Below, one piece after another: positions 16,597 to 24,807 of a stretch of DNA of 64,000 bases. Position 1 is the first letter of the stretch; every line of letters starts with the position of its first letter. The DNA comes from Capillimicrobium parvum (lineage in GTDB: Bacteria > Actinomycetota > Thermoleophilia > Solirubrobacterales > Solirubrobacteraceae), in assembly GCF_021172045.1 (NCBI RefSeq), contig NZ_CP087164.1, positions 1,116,001 through 1,180,000 of the forward strand. The letters are read 5' to 3'. The notes beneath the pieces are model-generated. The model had not been told where the DNA came from. It saw nothing but the letters and a program-made list of their open reading frames with translations, and searched no databases. The translations under genes were made by a program, and so were the position numbers.

Positions 16597-18651
16597 ATGA
16601 CGACCCGCCGCCTGGGAATCGACGTGGGAGGGACGTTCACCGACGTCCTGCTCCACGACGCCGCCGACGGCAGCGTCCGCCTGCTCAAGACGGCGACGAC
16701 CACCGGGGACCAGTCGCGCGGCGTCGTGTCCGGCCTGTCGGAGATCTGCCGGCGGGCGGGCATCGGCCCCGAGCAGCTCGGCGCGATCATGCACGGCACG
16801 ACGGCGGCGACGAACGCGGTGCTCGAGGGGCGCGGCGCGAAGGTCGGCGTCATCGTCAACGAGGGCTTCCGCCACCTCTTCCACCTCGCCGAGGCGTGGA
16901 CGCCGGGGCCGCTGTTCGGCTTCATGGTCTACGACCGCCCGGCGCCGCTGGTGGGCGTCGAGCTCATGGCCGAGGTGCGCGGCCGGATGGGCGCGGGCGG
17001 CGAGGAGGTCGAGCCGCTCGACGAGGCGAGCGTCGAGGCCGCGGTCGCCCAACTGGTCGCGGCGGGGGCCGAGGCGGTCACCGTCTGCCTGCTGAGCTCG
17101 TACGCCAACCCGGACCACGAGCGCGCGGTGGGCGCGATCGTCGCGCGTGTCGCGCCCGGGCTGCCGGTCTCCCTGTCCGCCGACGTGCTCGCCGAGTTCC
17201 GCGAGTACGAGCGGGCGGTCACCACCACGATGAACGCGTACGTGGCGCCCGAGATGGACCGCTACCTGCGCGGCCTGCGCGACGGCCTCGACGCCGTCCG
17301 CGCGGGCGCGGAGCTGCAGGTCGTCCGGTCCGACGGCGGCCTGATGAGCCTCGACGCGGCGCGCGCGACGCCGGTGCACACGATGCTCTCCGGACCGGCC
17401 GGCGGCGTCAGCGGCGCCGCGCACGTCGCCCGGCTGGCCGGCCATGAGCGCATCATCACCTTCGACATGGGGGGCACGTCGACCGACGTGTCGGCGAGCC
17501 TCGACGGCCGGCCGCAGATCACGCGCGAGACGAAGGTCGGGGCGTTCCCGATGCGCGTCCCGTCGGTCGCGGTCGAGACGATCGGGGCGGGCGGCGGCTC
17601 CATCGCCAGCGTGTCCGAGGTCACCGGCGGCCTGCGGGTCGGGCCGGAGAGCGCGGGCGCGGTCCCGGGGCCCGCGTGCTACGGCAACGGCGGCACCGAG
17701 GCGACCGTCACCGACGCCAACGTCGTGCTCGGCCACCTCCCGCCGCGGCTGCTAGGCGGAGCGATGACCCTCGACGTCGACGCCGCGCACGCCGCGGTCG
17801 CCCGGGTCGGCGAGCAGCTCGGCCTCGGCGTCCCGGAGACGGCGCAGGCGATCGTCCGGCTCGTCGACGAGAACATGCTCGGCGCGCTGCGCCTGGTGAC
17901 CGTGCAGCGCGGCATGTCCGCCGACACGTTCGCGCTCGTCCCGTTCGGCGGTGCGGGCGCGCTGCACGCCAACGCGCTGGCGGCCACGCTCGGCTGCTTC
18001 CCGGTCATCGTGCCGCTCGAGCCGGGCGTGCTGTCCGCGCTCGGCTTCCTGGTCTCCGACGTGCGCAGCGAGTTCAGCCGGACGTTCATCCGCGCGGTCG
18101 CCGACGTCGCGCCGGGCGAGATCGCCGACCGGCTGCGCGCCCTGGGCGAGGAGGCGGCGGCGTTCCTGGACCGTGAGGGCGTGGCCGCCGCCGACCGCGA
18201 GGTGCGCTACGCGGCCGACATGCGCTACCACCGCCAGGGCTACGAGCTGCCGATCGCGATCGACGACCTCGAGGAGCTCACACTCGCGCAGCTCGGCGAC
18301 GCCTTCACGGCGACCCACGAGCAGCTCTACGGCTTCGGCCTGCCGGGCGGCGCGGAGCTCGTCACGCTGCGGGCGGTCGGCATCGGGCGGGTGCCCGCGA
18401 TCGAGATGCCGGCCCGGCCGCTCGGTCCGCCCGACGCCGCCGCGGCCAGGACGGGCACCCACCCCGTCTGGGACGGCAGTGGGTTTCGCGACGTCCCCAC
18501 CTACGACCGGGACCGCCTGGCGCCCGGCATGGTCCTCGACGGGCCGGCGATCGTCGAGCAGTACGACGCGACGACGCTCGTGCTCGCCGGCCACGTCGCC
18601 GCCGTCGACCAGCACGCCAACCTGCTCATCACCCCGGGGGGCACCGCATGA
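16597..18651 (+). CDS. hyuA: Hydantoinase A / 5-oxoprolinase subunit homologue
   Basis: 684 residues with the N-terminal hydantoinase/oxoprolinase signature GIDVGGTFTDVLLHD, MHGTTAATNAVLEG near residue 70, the ATPase-type TFDMGGTSTDVS (about 290) and VPFGGAGALHA (about 450). Family members use ATP to open hydantoin, N-methylhydantoin or 5-oxoproline rings with the HyuB partner. It follows the urease-like alpha gene by 9 bp with a GAGGAG ribosome site, and its stop overlaps the hyuB start (ATGA). Substrate unknown. Confidence 0.93.
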   Translation: MTTRRLGIDVGGTFTDVLLHDAADGSVRLLKTATTTGDQSRGVVSGLSEICRRAGIGPEQLGAIMHGTTAATNAVLEGRGAKVGVIVNEGFRHLFHLAEAWTPGPLFGFMVYDRPAPLVGVELMAEVRGRMGAGGEEVEPLDEASVEAAVAQLVAAGAEAVTVCLLSSYANPDHERAVGAIVARVAPGLPVSLSADVLAEFREYERAVTTTMNAYVAPEMDRYLRGLRDGLDAVRAGAELQVVRSDGGLMSLDAARATPVHTMLSGPAGGVSGAAHVARLAGHERIITFDMGGTSTDVSASLDGRPQITRETKVGAFPMRVPSVAVETIGAGGGSIASVSEVTGGLRVGPESAGAVPGPACYGNGGTEATVTDANVVLGHLPPRLLGGAMTLDVDAAHAAVARVGEQLGLGVPETAQAIVRLVDENMLGALRLVTVQRGMSADTFALVPFGGAGALHANALAATLGCFPVIVPLEPGVLSALGFLVSDVRSEFSRTFIRAVADVAPGEIADRLRALGEEAAAFLDREGVAAADREVRYAADMRYHRQGYELPIAIDDLEELTLAQLGDAFTATHEQLYGFGLPGGAELVTLRAVGIGRVPAIEMPARPLGPPDAAAARTGTHPVWDGSGFRDVPTYDRDRLAPGMVLDGPAIVEQYDATTLVLAGHVAAVDQHANLLITPGGTA

Positions 18652-20432
18652 CCATCGACGGACCCACGCTCGACCTCATCGAGAACGCGCTGCTCAACGT
18701 CCGCTTCGAGATGGACGAGGTCGTCCGCCGCGCCGCGATGTCGCCCATGATCCGCGAGCAGCACGACGAGTTCCCGATGGTGTGCGACCGCCACGGGCGG
18801 ATGGTCGTCGGCCAGTTCGGCTCCTACATCCCCGGCATCGTCGAGCGCCTGCGCGGCGACGTCCGCCGGGGCGACGTCATCCTGTTCAACGATCCGTACC
18901 TCAGCCAGGGGTCGATCACGCACTGCAACGACTGGTGCGTCGTCATGCCGATCTTCTTCGAGGACCGCCACATCGGCTTCTCGTCGATGTTCGGGCACAT
19001 GATGGACGTCGGCGGCAAGGTCGCGGGCAGCCAGGTCAACGACGCGACGTCGATCTGGGAGGAGGGGCTGCGCATCCCGCCGATCAAGATCGTGGAGGGC
19101 GGCGTGCTCAACCGCACCGCGCTCGACGTCATCCTCAACAACAGCCGCACGCCGGACATGAACGAGAGCGACCTCATGGCGCTCATCGCCGGCTGCCGGA
19201 CCGCCGAGACGCGCGTGATCGAGCTGTGCACCCGCTTCGGCGCCGATCCGTACGAGGCGGCGTGCGCGGCGCTCATCGAGCGCACCCGCGTGGCGCTGGG
19301 CGCGCTCGTGCGCCGCTACATCCCCGAGGAGCCGGTCACCTTCACCGACTGGGTCGACGACGACGGGATGGGCAACGGCCCGTTCCGGATCGTGCTCACG
19401 GTCTGGCGCGAGGGCGACGTCTGCCACGTCGACTGGACCGGCACCGACGCGCAGGCGCCGGGCACGATCAACTTCCGCATCAACGACGGGCTGTGCAAGC
19501 TGTTCTTCGGGATCTACCTGATCATGGCCTTCGACCCTTCGATCCTGTTCAACGACGGGGTGCGCGACGTGTTCGACGTGACGCTCCCGGAGGGGTCGCT
19601 GCTGAACCCGCGCTTCCCGGCCGCCGTGTCGAACCGGCTCAACGTCCACGTCCGGTTCTTCGACTGCATGAGCGGTGCGATGGGCCAGCGCGCGCCTGAC
19701 CTGGCGATGGCCGCGGGCTACGGCGCCAGCCCGTACTTCGTGTTCTCCGGCACCGACGACCACGACCGCTACTTCCAGTTCGTCGAGCTGCTGTTCGGCG
19801 GGCTGCCGGGCCGGCAGCGCGGCGACGGCCTCGACGGGCACTCGTGGTGGCCGCTGTTTCGCACGACGCCGGTCGAGTACACCGAAGCGCACTACCCGGT
19901 GCGGGTGACGCGCTACGTGCCGGTGGCGGACTCCGGCGGGGCCGGCCTGCATCGCGGGGGCACCGGCGTCGAGAAGACGTACGAGTTCCTCTCCGCCGGC
20001 GTGTTCACGATCAACGACGACCGCGCGATCACGAACCCGTGGGGGGTGGCCGGGGGCCGGGCCGGCGGCCGCGGCTCGAAGCTGCTCGTCCGGGCCGACG
20101 GGCGCGAGGTGCCGCTGCCGTCGAAGGTCGACAACCTGGCGGTGGAGCCGGGCGACCGGTTCGTCTTCCGCACCGCGGGCGCGGGCGGCTGGGGCGACCC
20201 GCTCGAGCGTCCCGCCGAGCGCGTCGCGGCGGACGTGCGCTCGCTGATCGTCACGCCGGACGGCGCGCGCGACGACTACGGGGTGGTCGTCGACGCCGGC
20301 GGCGCGGTCGACGACGAGCAGACCGCGGCCCTGCGGACCCGGCTGCGGGAGCGGCGCGGCGGCCTGGCGCCGTTCGACTTCGGCGACCCGCCCGGGCGCC
20401 CGGAGCGCTTCGACGCTTCCGTCGTGGCCTGA
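18648..20432 (+). CDS. hyuB: Hydantoinase B / 5-oxoprolinase subunit homologue
   Basis: 594 residues, standard for HyuB. Landmarks are the opening ENALLNVRFEMDEVVRR, FNDPYLSQGSITHCND (about 82-97), VDWTGTDAQAPGTINF (about 265) and GGAGLHRGGTGVEKTY (about 428). It forms the catalytic partner of HyuA in ATP-dependent ring opening. After its stop comes a 59-bp gap holding an inverted repeat and the 12-bp motif shared with 12.0 kb, so a second transcript may start there. Confidence 0.93.
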   Translation: MTIDGPTLDLIENALLNVRFEMDEVVRRAAMSPMIREQHDEFPMVCDRHGRMVVGQFGSYIPGIVERLRGDVRRGDVILFNDPYLSQGSITHCNDWCVVMPIFFEDRHIGFSSMFGHMMDVGGKVAGSQVNDATSIWEEGLRIPPIKIVEGGVLNRTALDVILNNSRTPDMNESDLMALIAGCRTAETRVIELCTRFGADPYEAACAALIERTRVALGALVRRYIPEEPVTFTDWVDDDGMGNGPFRIVLTVWREGDVCHVDWTGTDAQAPGTINFRINDGLCKLFFGIYLIMAFDPSILFNDGVRDVFDVTLPEGSLLNPRFPAAVSNRLNVHVRFFDCMSGAMGQRAPDLAMAAGYGASPYFVFSGTDDHDRYFQFVELLFGGLPGRQRGDGLDGHSWWPLFRTTPVEYTEAHYPVRVTRYVPVADSGGAGLHRGGTGVEKTYEFLSAGVFTINDDRAITNPWGVAGGRAGGRGSKLLVRADGREVPLPSKVDNLAVEPGDRFVFRTAGAGGWGDPLERPAERVAADVRSLIVTPDGARDDYGVVVDAGGAVDDEQTAALRTRLRERRGGLAPFDFGDPPGRPERFDASVVA

Positions 20433-20442
20433 CATGTGGGAT

Positions 20443-20482
20443 CGTTGGCGCAACGTCGTGGCGGGCCGAAGTCCGACATAGG
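20443..20482. promoter_or_regulatory. Inverted repeat and shared motif before the DadA-like gene
   Basis: CGTTG-GCG-CAACG at 20443-20455, then GTCCGACATAGG at 20471-20482, identical to the sequence at 12004-12015. A GGAGG ribosome site follows at 20481-20485. The gap is the only break in the downstream half of the locus. Confidence 0.45.
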
Positions 20483-20491
20483 AGGACGGCA

Positions 20492-21631
20492 GTGGCGAGG
20501 GTGTGCGTCGTCGGGGCAGGCGTCGTCGGCGCGTGCGCTGCGCTGCGCCTCACGCAGGCCGGGGCCGACGTCACGGTGATCGACGCGGGGCCGCCCGCGG
20601 GCGGCACGAGCGCCACGAGCTTCGCGTGGGGCGGGGCCAGCCACCACGGCCTGCGCGACTACCTCGAGCTGCACGTCGACGGGCTGCGCGCCTACCGCCG
20701 GCTCGAGCTCGAGATGGACGCGCGGGCGTGGTACGGGCGCACCGGCTGCCTGACCTGGCGCAGCGATCCGGCGGCGGCGGGCTCGCTCGCCGCGCATCTC
20801 GAGGACCTCGGCCGCCGCGGCTACCCGGCGAGCTGGCTCACGCCGGCGGCGGTGACCCGCGACCTCGAGCCGGACCTGCGCTTCGCGGCCGGCGTCGGCG
20901 AGGTCGCGTTCCTGCCCGACGAGGCGCACGTCGCCGCGGTGCCGATGGTGCGCGACGTGCTCGGCGCCGCCCGCGCCGGCGGGGCCGTCGTGCGCACGGG
21001 TGCGCGCGTGCGGGAGATCGCGCTCCGCGGCGACGCGGTGGCGGGCGTGACGCTCGCCGGCGGCGAGACGATCGCCGCCGATCGCGTCGTCGTCTGCGGC
21101 GGCCGCGGGTCGAGCGAGGTCGTGGCCACCGCGGGCGGCCATCTGCCGCTGCTGGATCCCGACACGCCGGGATCGCCGGCGCTCGGCCTGCTCGTCGTCA
21201 CCGCACCGCTGCCGGCGCGCGTGCGGCGGGTCCTCTACGCCGACGAGCTCATGGTGCGCCCGGACGGCGGCGCGCGGCTCATGCTCCACAGCGACCCGCA
21301 CGACGCCGAGCTGGCGGCCGCCCCGGGAACCGATCCGGCGCCGCTCGCCGGCGCGGTGCTCGGCGAGCTGCGCCGCCACCTCGACGGCGCCGAGCACGCG
21401 AGCGTCGAGGCGACCCGCATCGGCCGCCGCGTCCTGACGCCCGACCACCTGCCCGCGGTCGGGTGGATCGGCGACGCCGCCGGCCTGTACGTCGCCGCGA
21501 CGCACAGCGGCGTGAGCCTCGCGCCCGTCCTCGGCGAGCTGATCGCCGACGAGGTCGCGCGCGAACGCCCGTCGCCGGCACTCGACCGCTTCCGCCCCAC
21601 GCGCTTTGCGAAGGAGCTCTCCAATGCATGA
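20492..21631 (+). CDS. FAD-dependent oxidoreductase (DAO/DadA-like)
   Basis: 379 residues from a GTG with ribosome site GGAGG 7-11 nt upstream. The N-terminus is a dinucleotide-binding fold (VCVVGAGVVGACAALRLTQAG) and the C-terminus has GLYVAATHSGVSLAP, typical of the D-amino acid oxidase/glycine oxidase/sarcosine oxidase superfamily. These remove hydrogen from amines or amino acids, giving imines and then oxo-acids plus ammonia. It overlaps the dihydropyrimidinase-like gene by 8 bp. D-amino acids from hydantoin hydrolysis would be a sensible substrate; this is inferred from context. Confidence 0.9.
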   Translation: MARVCVVGAGVVGACAALRLTQAGADVTVIDAGPPAGGTSATSFAWGGASHHGLRDYLELHVDGLRAYRRLELEMDARAWYGRTGCLTWRSDPAAAGSLAAHLEDLGRRGYPASWLTPAAVTRDLEPDLRFAAGVGEVAFLPDEAHVAAVPMVRDVLGAARAGGAVVRTGARVREIALRGDAVAGVTLAGGETIAADRVVVCGGRGSSEVVATAGGHLPLLDPDTPGSPALGLLVVTAPLPARVRRVLYADELMVRPDGGARLMLHSDPHDAELAAAPGTDPAPLAGAVLGELRRHLDGAEHASVEATRIGRRVLTPDHLPAVGWIGDAAGLYVAATHSGVSLAPVLGELIADEVARERPSPALDRFRPTRFAKELSNA

Positions 21632-23102
21632 CCTGCTGATCGCCGGCGGCACCGTCGTCACGCCCGCCGGGAGCGAGCCGCTCGACGTCGCCGTCGACGG
21701 CGAGCGCATCGCCGTGCTCGCGCCTCACGGCGAACTGGGCCGCGATGCGCGCCGCGTCATCGACGCCGCCGGGTGCCTCGTGATCCCGGGGGCGATCGAC
21801 CCGCACGTCCACTACGCGATGAACTTCGAGGGCATACTCACGACCGAGGGCCCCGAGTACTCGGCGGCCGCCGCGTACGGAGGCAACACCACCGTCGTCG
21901 ACTTCGCCTTCCAGGCGCCGCCCCAGAGCCTGCACGACGCGATCGCCGCCAAGCAGGCCGTGCTCGGGGGCGCGATGGCCGTCGACTACGGCCTGCACGC
22001 GATCCTCACCAAGGACTTCTCGTTCGACGTCGTCGAGGAGATCGGCGACGTGATCCGCGCCGGCATCCCGACGATCAAGACGATGCTGACCTACGGGTAC
22101 ATGTCCGACGACGGGCAGCGCTGGGGGACGATGAACGCCGTCGCGCAGAACGGCGGCATGAGCGTCGTGCACGCCGAGGACGACGCGATCGCCCGCTGGC
22201 TCACCGCGCAGTACGTGCGCGAGGGCAAGACTCACGGCGCCTACATCTGCGAGGTCCGCGGCCCGATCGTCGAGGAGGCCGCGATCCGCCGGGCGATGTT
22301 CCTCGCCGAGCGCTCCGGGTCGCCGCTGTACGTCCTGCACATGGCGGCCGGCAGCGGCGTCGCCGCGCTCGCCGAGGGAAGGGCGCGCGGGCTGCCGTTC
22401 TACGGCGAGACGCTCAGCGCGTACCTGAGCTTCACGCAGGACGACCTGTGGGACGAGTCGCCGGTCGACGTCGACGGGACCATCTACCCCCAGCGCGGCC
22501 TGCTGTTCAACAACTACCCGACGCCGAAGTTCGGGCCCGACCGCGACGCCTGCTGGGCGGCGCTGGTCTCCGGCGACCTGCAGGCGGTGGCCACCGACCA
22601 CTGCCTCGTGAGCCTGAAGGACCGCTTCGAGACGATGGGAACGACCGTCGACAGCATGCAGGCGGGCCAGGCGGCGGTCGAGCTGCGGGTGCCGCTGCTC
22701 TACGACGGCGGGGTCAACGGCGGGCGCTTCAGCGTCGAGCGCTGGGTCGAGCTCATCTCGGTCAACCCGGCCAAGCTCATGGGCCTGTGGCCGCGCAAGG
22801 GCCGCCTCGCGCCGGGCGCCGACGCGGACGTCGTGGTCTTCGACCCGCAGAAGCGCTGGACCGTCCGTTGGGAGGATCTGCACATGAAGGAGCGCTACAG
22901 CTGCTGGGACGGCTGGGAGCTGACCGGCAAGGTGCGCGACACCATCCTGCGCGGGACCGCGATCGTCGACGGCGGGCGGTTCGTGGGCGACAGCGGCGGC
23001 GGGCGGTACGTCCCCCGGCGGATGCTGCCGGAGGTGCTGCGCGGCGACTTCGCGTTCACGGCGCAGGCGCTCGGCGCCCCGCAGCCGGAGCCGGCGGCAT
23101 GA
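21624..23102 (+). CDS. Dihydropyrimidinase/D-hydantoinase-like amidohydrolase
   Basis: 492 residues, start at ATG 21624 with AAGGAG 7 nt upstream. It shows the dihydropyrimidinase metal set: HVH in AIDPHVHYAM (about residue 59), the lysine of TIKTMLTYG (about 152), HAED (about 185), LHMAAGSG (about 238) and the aspartate of ATDHCLVS (about 330). NPAKLMGLWPRKG is the normal C-terminal block. It is the second cyclic amidohydrolase of this locus, besides the allantoinase-like gene at 13.0 kb, suggesting two ring substrates or two steps. It overlaps the acetamidase-like gene by 4 bp. Confidence 0.93.
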   Translation: MHDLLIAGGTVVTPAGSEPLDVAVDGERIAVLAPHGELGRDARRVIDAAGCLVIPGAIDPHVHYAMNFEGILTTEGPEYSAAAAYGGNTTVVDFAFQAPPQSLHDAIAAKQAVLGGAMAVDYGLHAILTKDFSFDVVEEIGDVIRAGIPTIKTMLTYGYMSDDGQRWGTMNAVAQNGGMSVVHAEDDAIARWLTAQYVREGKTHGAYICEVRGPIVEEAAIRRAMFLAERSGSPLYVLHMAAGSGVAALAEGRARGLPFYGETLSAYLSFTQDDLWDESPVDVDGTIYPQRGLLFNNYPTPKFGPDRDACWAALVSGDLQAVATDHCLVSLKDRFETMGTTVDSMQAGQAAVELRVPLLYDGGVNGGRFSVERWVELISVNPAKLMGLWPRKGRLAPGADADVVVFDPQKRWTVRWEDLHMKERYSCWDGWELTGKVRDTILRGTAIVDGGRFVGDSGGGRYVPRRMLPEVLRGDFAFTAQALGAPQPEPAA

Positions 23103-24061
23103 GCCTCGCCGAGACCGCCCGGGAGATCCGGACCGAGAACTACAGCTACGCCTTCAGCCCGTACCCCGAGCCCATCGCGCGCGTGGCGTCCGGCGAGCTG
23201 CTGGACATCTTCACCGACGACGCGTTCGAGTCGCGCGTGCAGAGCGTGGACGACCTGCCGTCGAAGGTGCTCACCGACCCGTACCTGAACCCGCAGACCG
23301 GCCCGATCTTCGTCGAGGGCGCCGAGCCCGGCGACACGCTGTGCGTCGAGATCCTCGAGATCGCGCCGGAGCGCGACTTCGTCGCCAGCGCGCACATCCC
23401 GTACTTCGGCGGGCTGACCGGGACGGCGGCGACGGCGATGCTCAACGAGCCGCTGCCCGAGCGCGTGTTCATCTACCCGCTGCGCGACGGCTTCGTGGAG
23501 ATGCCCCACGGCGTGCGGATCCCGTATGCGCCGTTCCTGGGGACGATCGGGACGGCGCCGCTGTTCGAGGCGATCAGCTCGCTGACGCCGGGGCCGTTCG
23601 GCGGCAACATGGACGTCGCCGACGTCTGCGCCGGCAACGTCGTGCGCCTGCCGGTCCGCGTCGAGGGCGCGTACTTCTACACCGGCGACGCGCACGCGGC
23701 CCAGGGCGACGGCGAGCTGTGCGGCGTCGCGTGCGAGATGACCGCGCGGGTGCGGCTGCGCCTCACCGTCGAGAAGGGCACGGCGGCGCCGTGGCCGCGG
23801 ATCGTCTCACCCGGGCAGCTCATGAGCGTCGGCAGCGCCCGGCCGATGGAGGACGCGGCGCGCATCGCCTATCACGACCTGCTCACGTGGCTCGAGGCCG
23901 ACTACGGCTGGGACCGCTGGGAGGCCTACCAGCTGCTGACCCAGGCCGGGCGCGTGCGGCTGGGCAACATGGTGGACCCGCAGTACTCGGTCGTCGCGAA
24001 GATCGACCGTGAGCTGGCCGAGGCGGCCAGGTCAGGTCGAGGAGGAGACGGAGTCCGCTGA
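23099..24061 (+). CDS. Acetamidase/formamidase family protein
   Basis: 320 residues with FmdA/AmdA family features: GPIFVEGAEPGDTLCVEILEI (split across about residues 62-85), GPFGGNMDVADVC (about 161-173) and the GDAHAAQGDGELCG metal/active region (about 195-208). Family members cleave formamide, acetamide and similar small amides. It is shorter than the formamidase at 51.0 kb (417 residues), so it belongs to another subgroup. Last gene of the ureide locus; its 3' end overlaps the end of the convergent receiver gene by 30 bp. Confidence 0.9.
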   Translation: MSLAETAREIRTENYSYAFSPYPEPIARVASGELLDIFTDDAFESRVQSVDDLPSKVLTDPYLNPQTGPIFVEGAEPGDTLCVEILEIAPERDFVASAHIPYFGGLTGTAATAMLNEPLPERVFIYPLRDGFVEMPHGVRIPYAPFLGTIGTAPLFEAISSLTPGPFGGNMDVADVCAGNVVRLPVRVEGAYFYTGDAHAAQGDGELCGVACEMTARVRLRLTVEKGTAAPWPRIVSPGQLMSVGSARPMEDAARIAYHDLLTWLEADYGWDRWEAYQLLTQAGRVRLGNMVDPQYSVVAKIDRELAEAARSGRGGDGVR

Positions 24062-24364
24062 GGACAGCACGTGGTCGATCGCCTCGGCCAGCCGGGCCCC
24101 GCTGACGGGCTTCTCGACATGGCGCGACGCGCGCACCGCGGCGAGGGCGGGACCGGGCGGGAGGATCGACACCGTGATGACGGGCAGGTCGGGGCGGCCG
24201 GCGCGCAGGGTGCGGACGGTCTCGACGGCGTCCGGGCTCGCCGGCTCGACGATCAGGAGGTCGGGCGGGGCACCCGGGTCGAGCTCGTGCCCGAGGCGGA
24301 CGACGAGGACCTCGAGCAGTGTCCGGGTCTCCGCGTCCCCTTCCACGATCCCGATGTTGGCCAC
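24032..24364 (-). CDS. Degenerate receiver-domain protein
   Basis: 110 residues from a GTG at 24364. It keeps the response-regulator receiver fold: acidic pair near the start (IGIVEGDAETR), a central strand LLIVEPAS and lysine 85 in VEKPVS. The aspartate that accepts phosphate in DLVLLD-type motifs is glutamate 40 here, so it probably cannot be phosphorylated in the usual way. It lies 65 bp downstream of the response regulator and kinase on the same strand and may act as a constitutively active or scaffold-type partner. Start choice is moderately sure. Confidence 0.7.
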   Translation of the reverse strand: MANIGIVEGDAETRTLLEVLVVRLGHELDPGAPPDLLIVEPASPDAVETVRTLRAGRPDLPVITVSILPPGPALAAVRASRHVEKPVSGARLAEAIDHVLSSADSVSSST

Positions 24365-24429
24365 GCGCGGGAGTGTTCTGCCCGACGGTAGGAAACCAGT
24401 CGGATTCCGGTAGGGAGGGCTGCGGGCGG

Positions 24430-24807
24430 CTACGCGCCGGGTTCGGTGAACTCGCGCACACGGGCGATGAGCGCGGCGAGCGAGAACGGCTTCGACAGGT
24501 AGGCCGTCGCCCCGGCCTGGAAGCCCTCCTCCACGTCGGCCGACTGCGCCCGGGCGGTGAGCAGGATGATCGGGATGTCGCGGGTGGACGCCTGCGCACG
24601 CAGCCGGCGCGTGACCTCCAGGCCGTCGAGCTTCGGCATCGAGACGTCGAGCAGGACCAGCGAGGGGAGGCGCTCCTGGGCGATGGCGAGTGCGGTCGCC
24701 CCGTCGCGGGCCTCGATGAACTCGACTCCGGCGCGGCTGAGCGCGAGCCCGACGAGCGTGAGGATGTCCTCGTCGTCGTCGGCCACGAGGACGAGGCGGC
24801 TGCTCAT
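24430..24807 (-). CDS. Single-domain response regulator
   Basis: 125 residues, only a CheY-like receiver: acidic pair DDDED near residue 10, phospho-acceptor aspartate 54 in LVLLDVSMP, threonine in ILLTARAQ and lysine 106 in YLSKPF. No output domain follows. Its ATG overlaps the histidine kinase stop (ATGA), so it is surely the cognate partner and works through protein contact or phosphorelay rather than DNA binding. Confidence 0.93.
   Translation of the reverse strand: MSSRLVLVADDDEDILTLVGLALSRAGVEFIEARDGATALAIAQERLPSLVLLDVSMPKLDGLEVTRRLRAQASTRDIPIILLTARAQSADVEEGFQAGATAYLSKPFSLAALIARVREFTEPGA

Noticed and set aside
14773-17736. 987-codon open frame on the minus strand across the urease-like and hyuA genes
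   Set aside because: Composition is arginine/alanine/glycine noise, no domain is visible, and it is antisense to clearly conserved genes. It is a by-product of high GC content.
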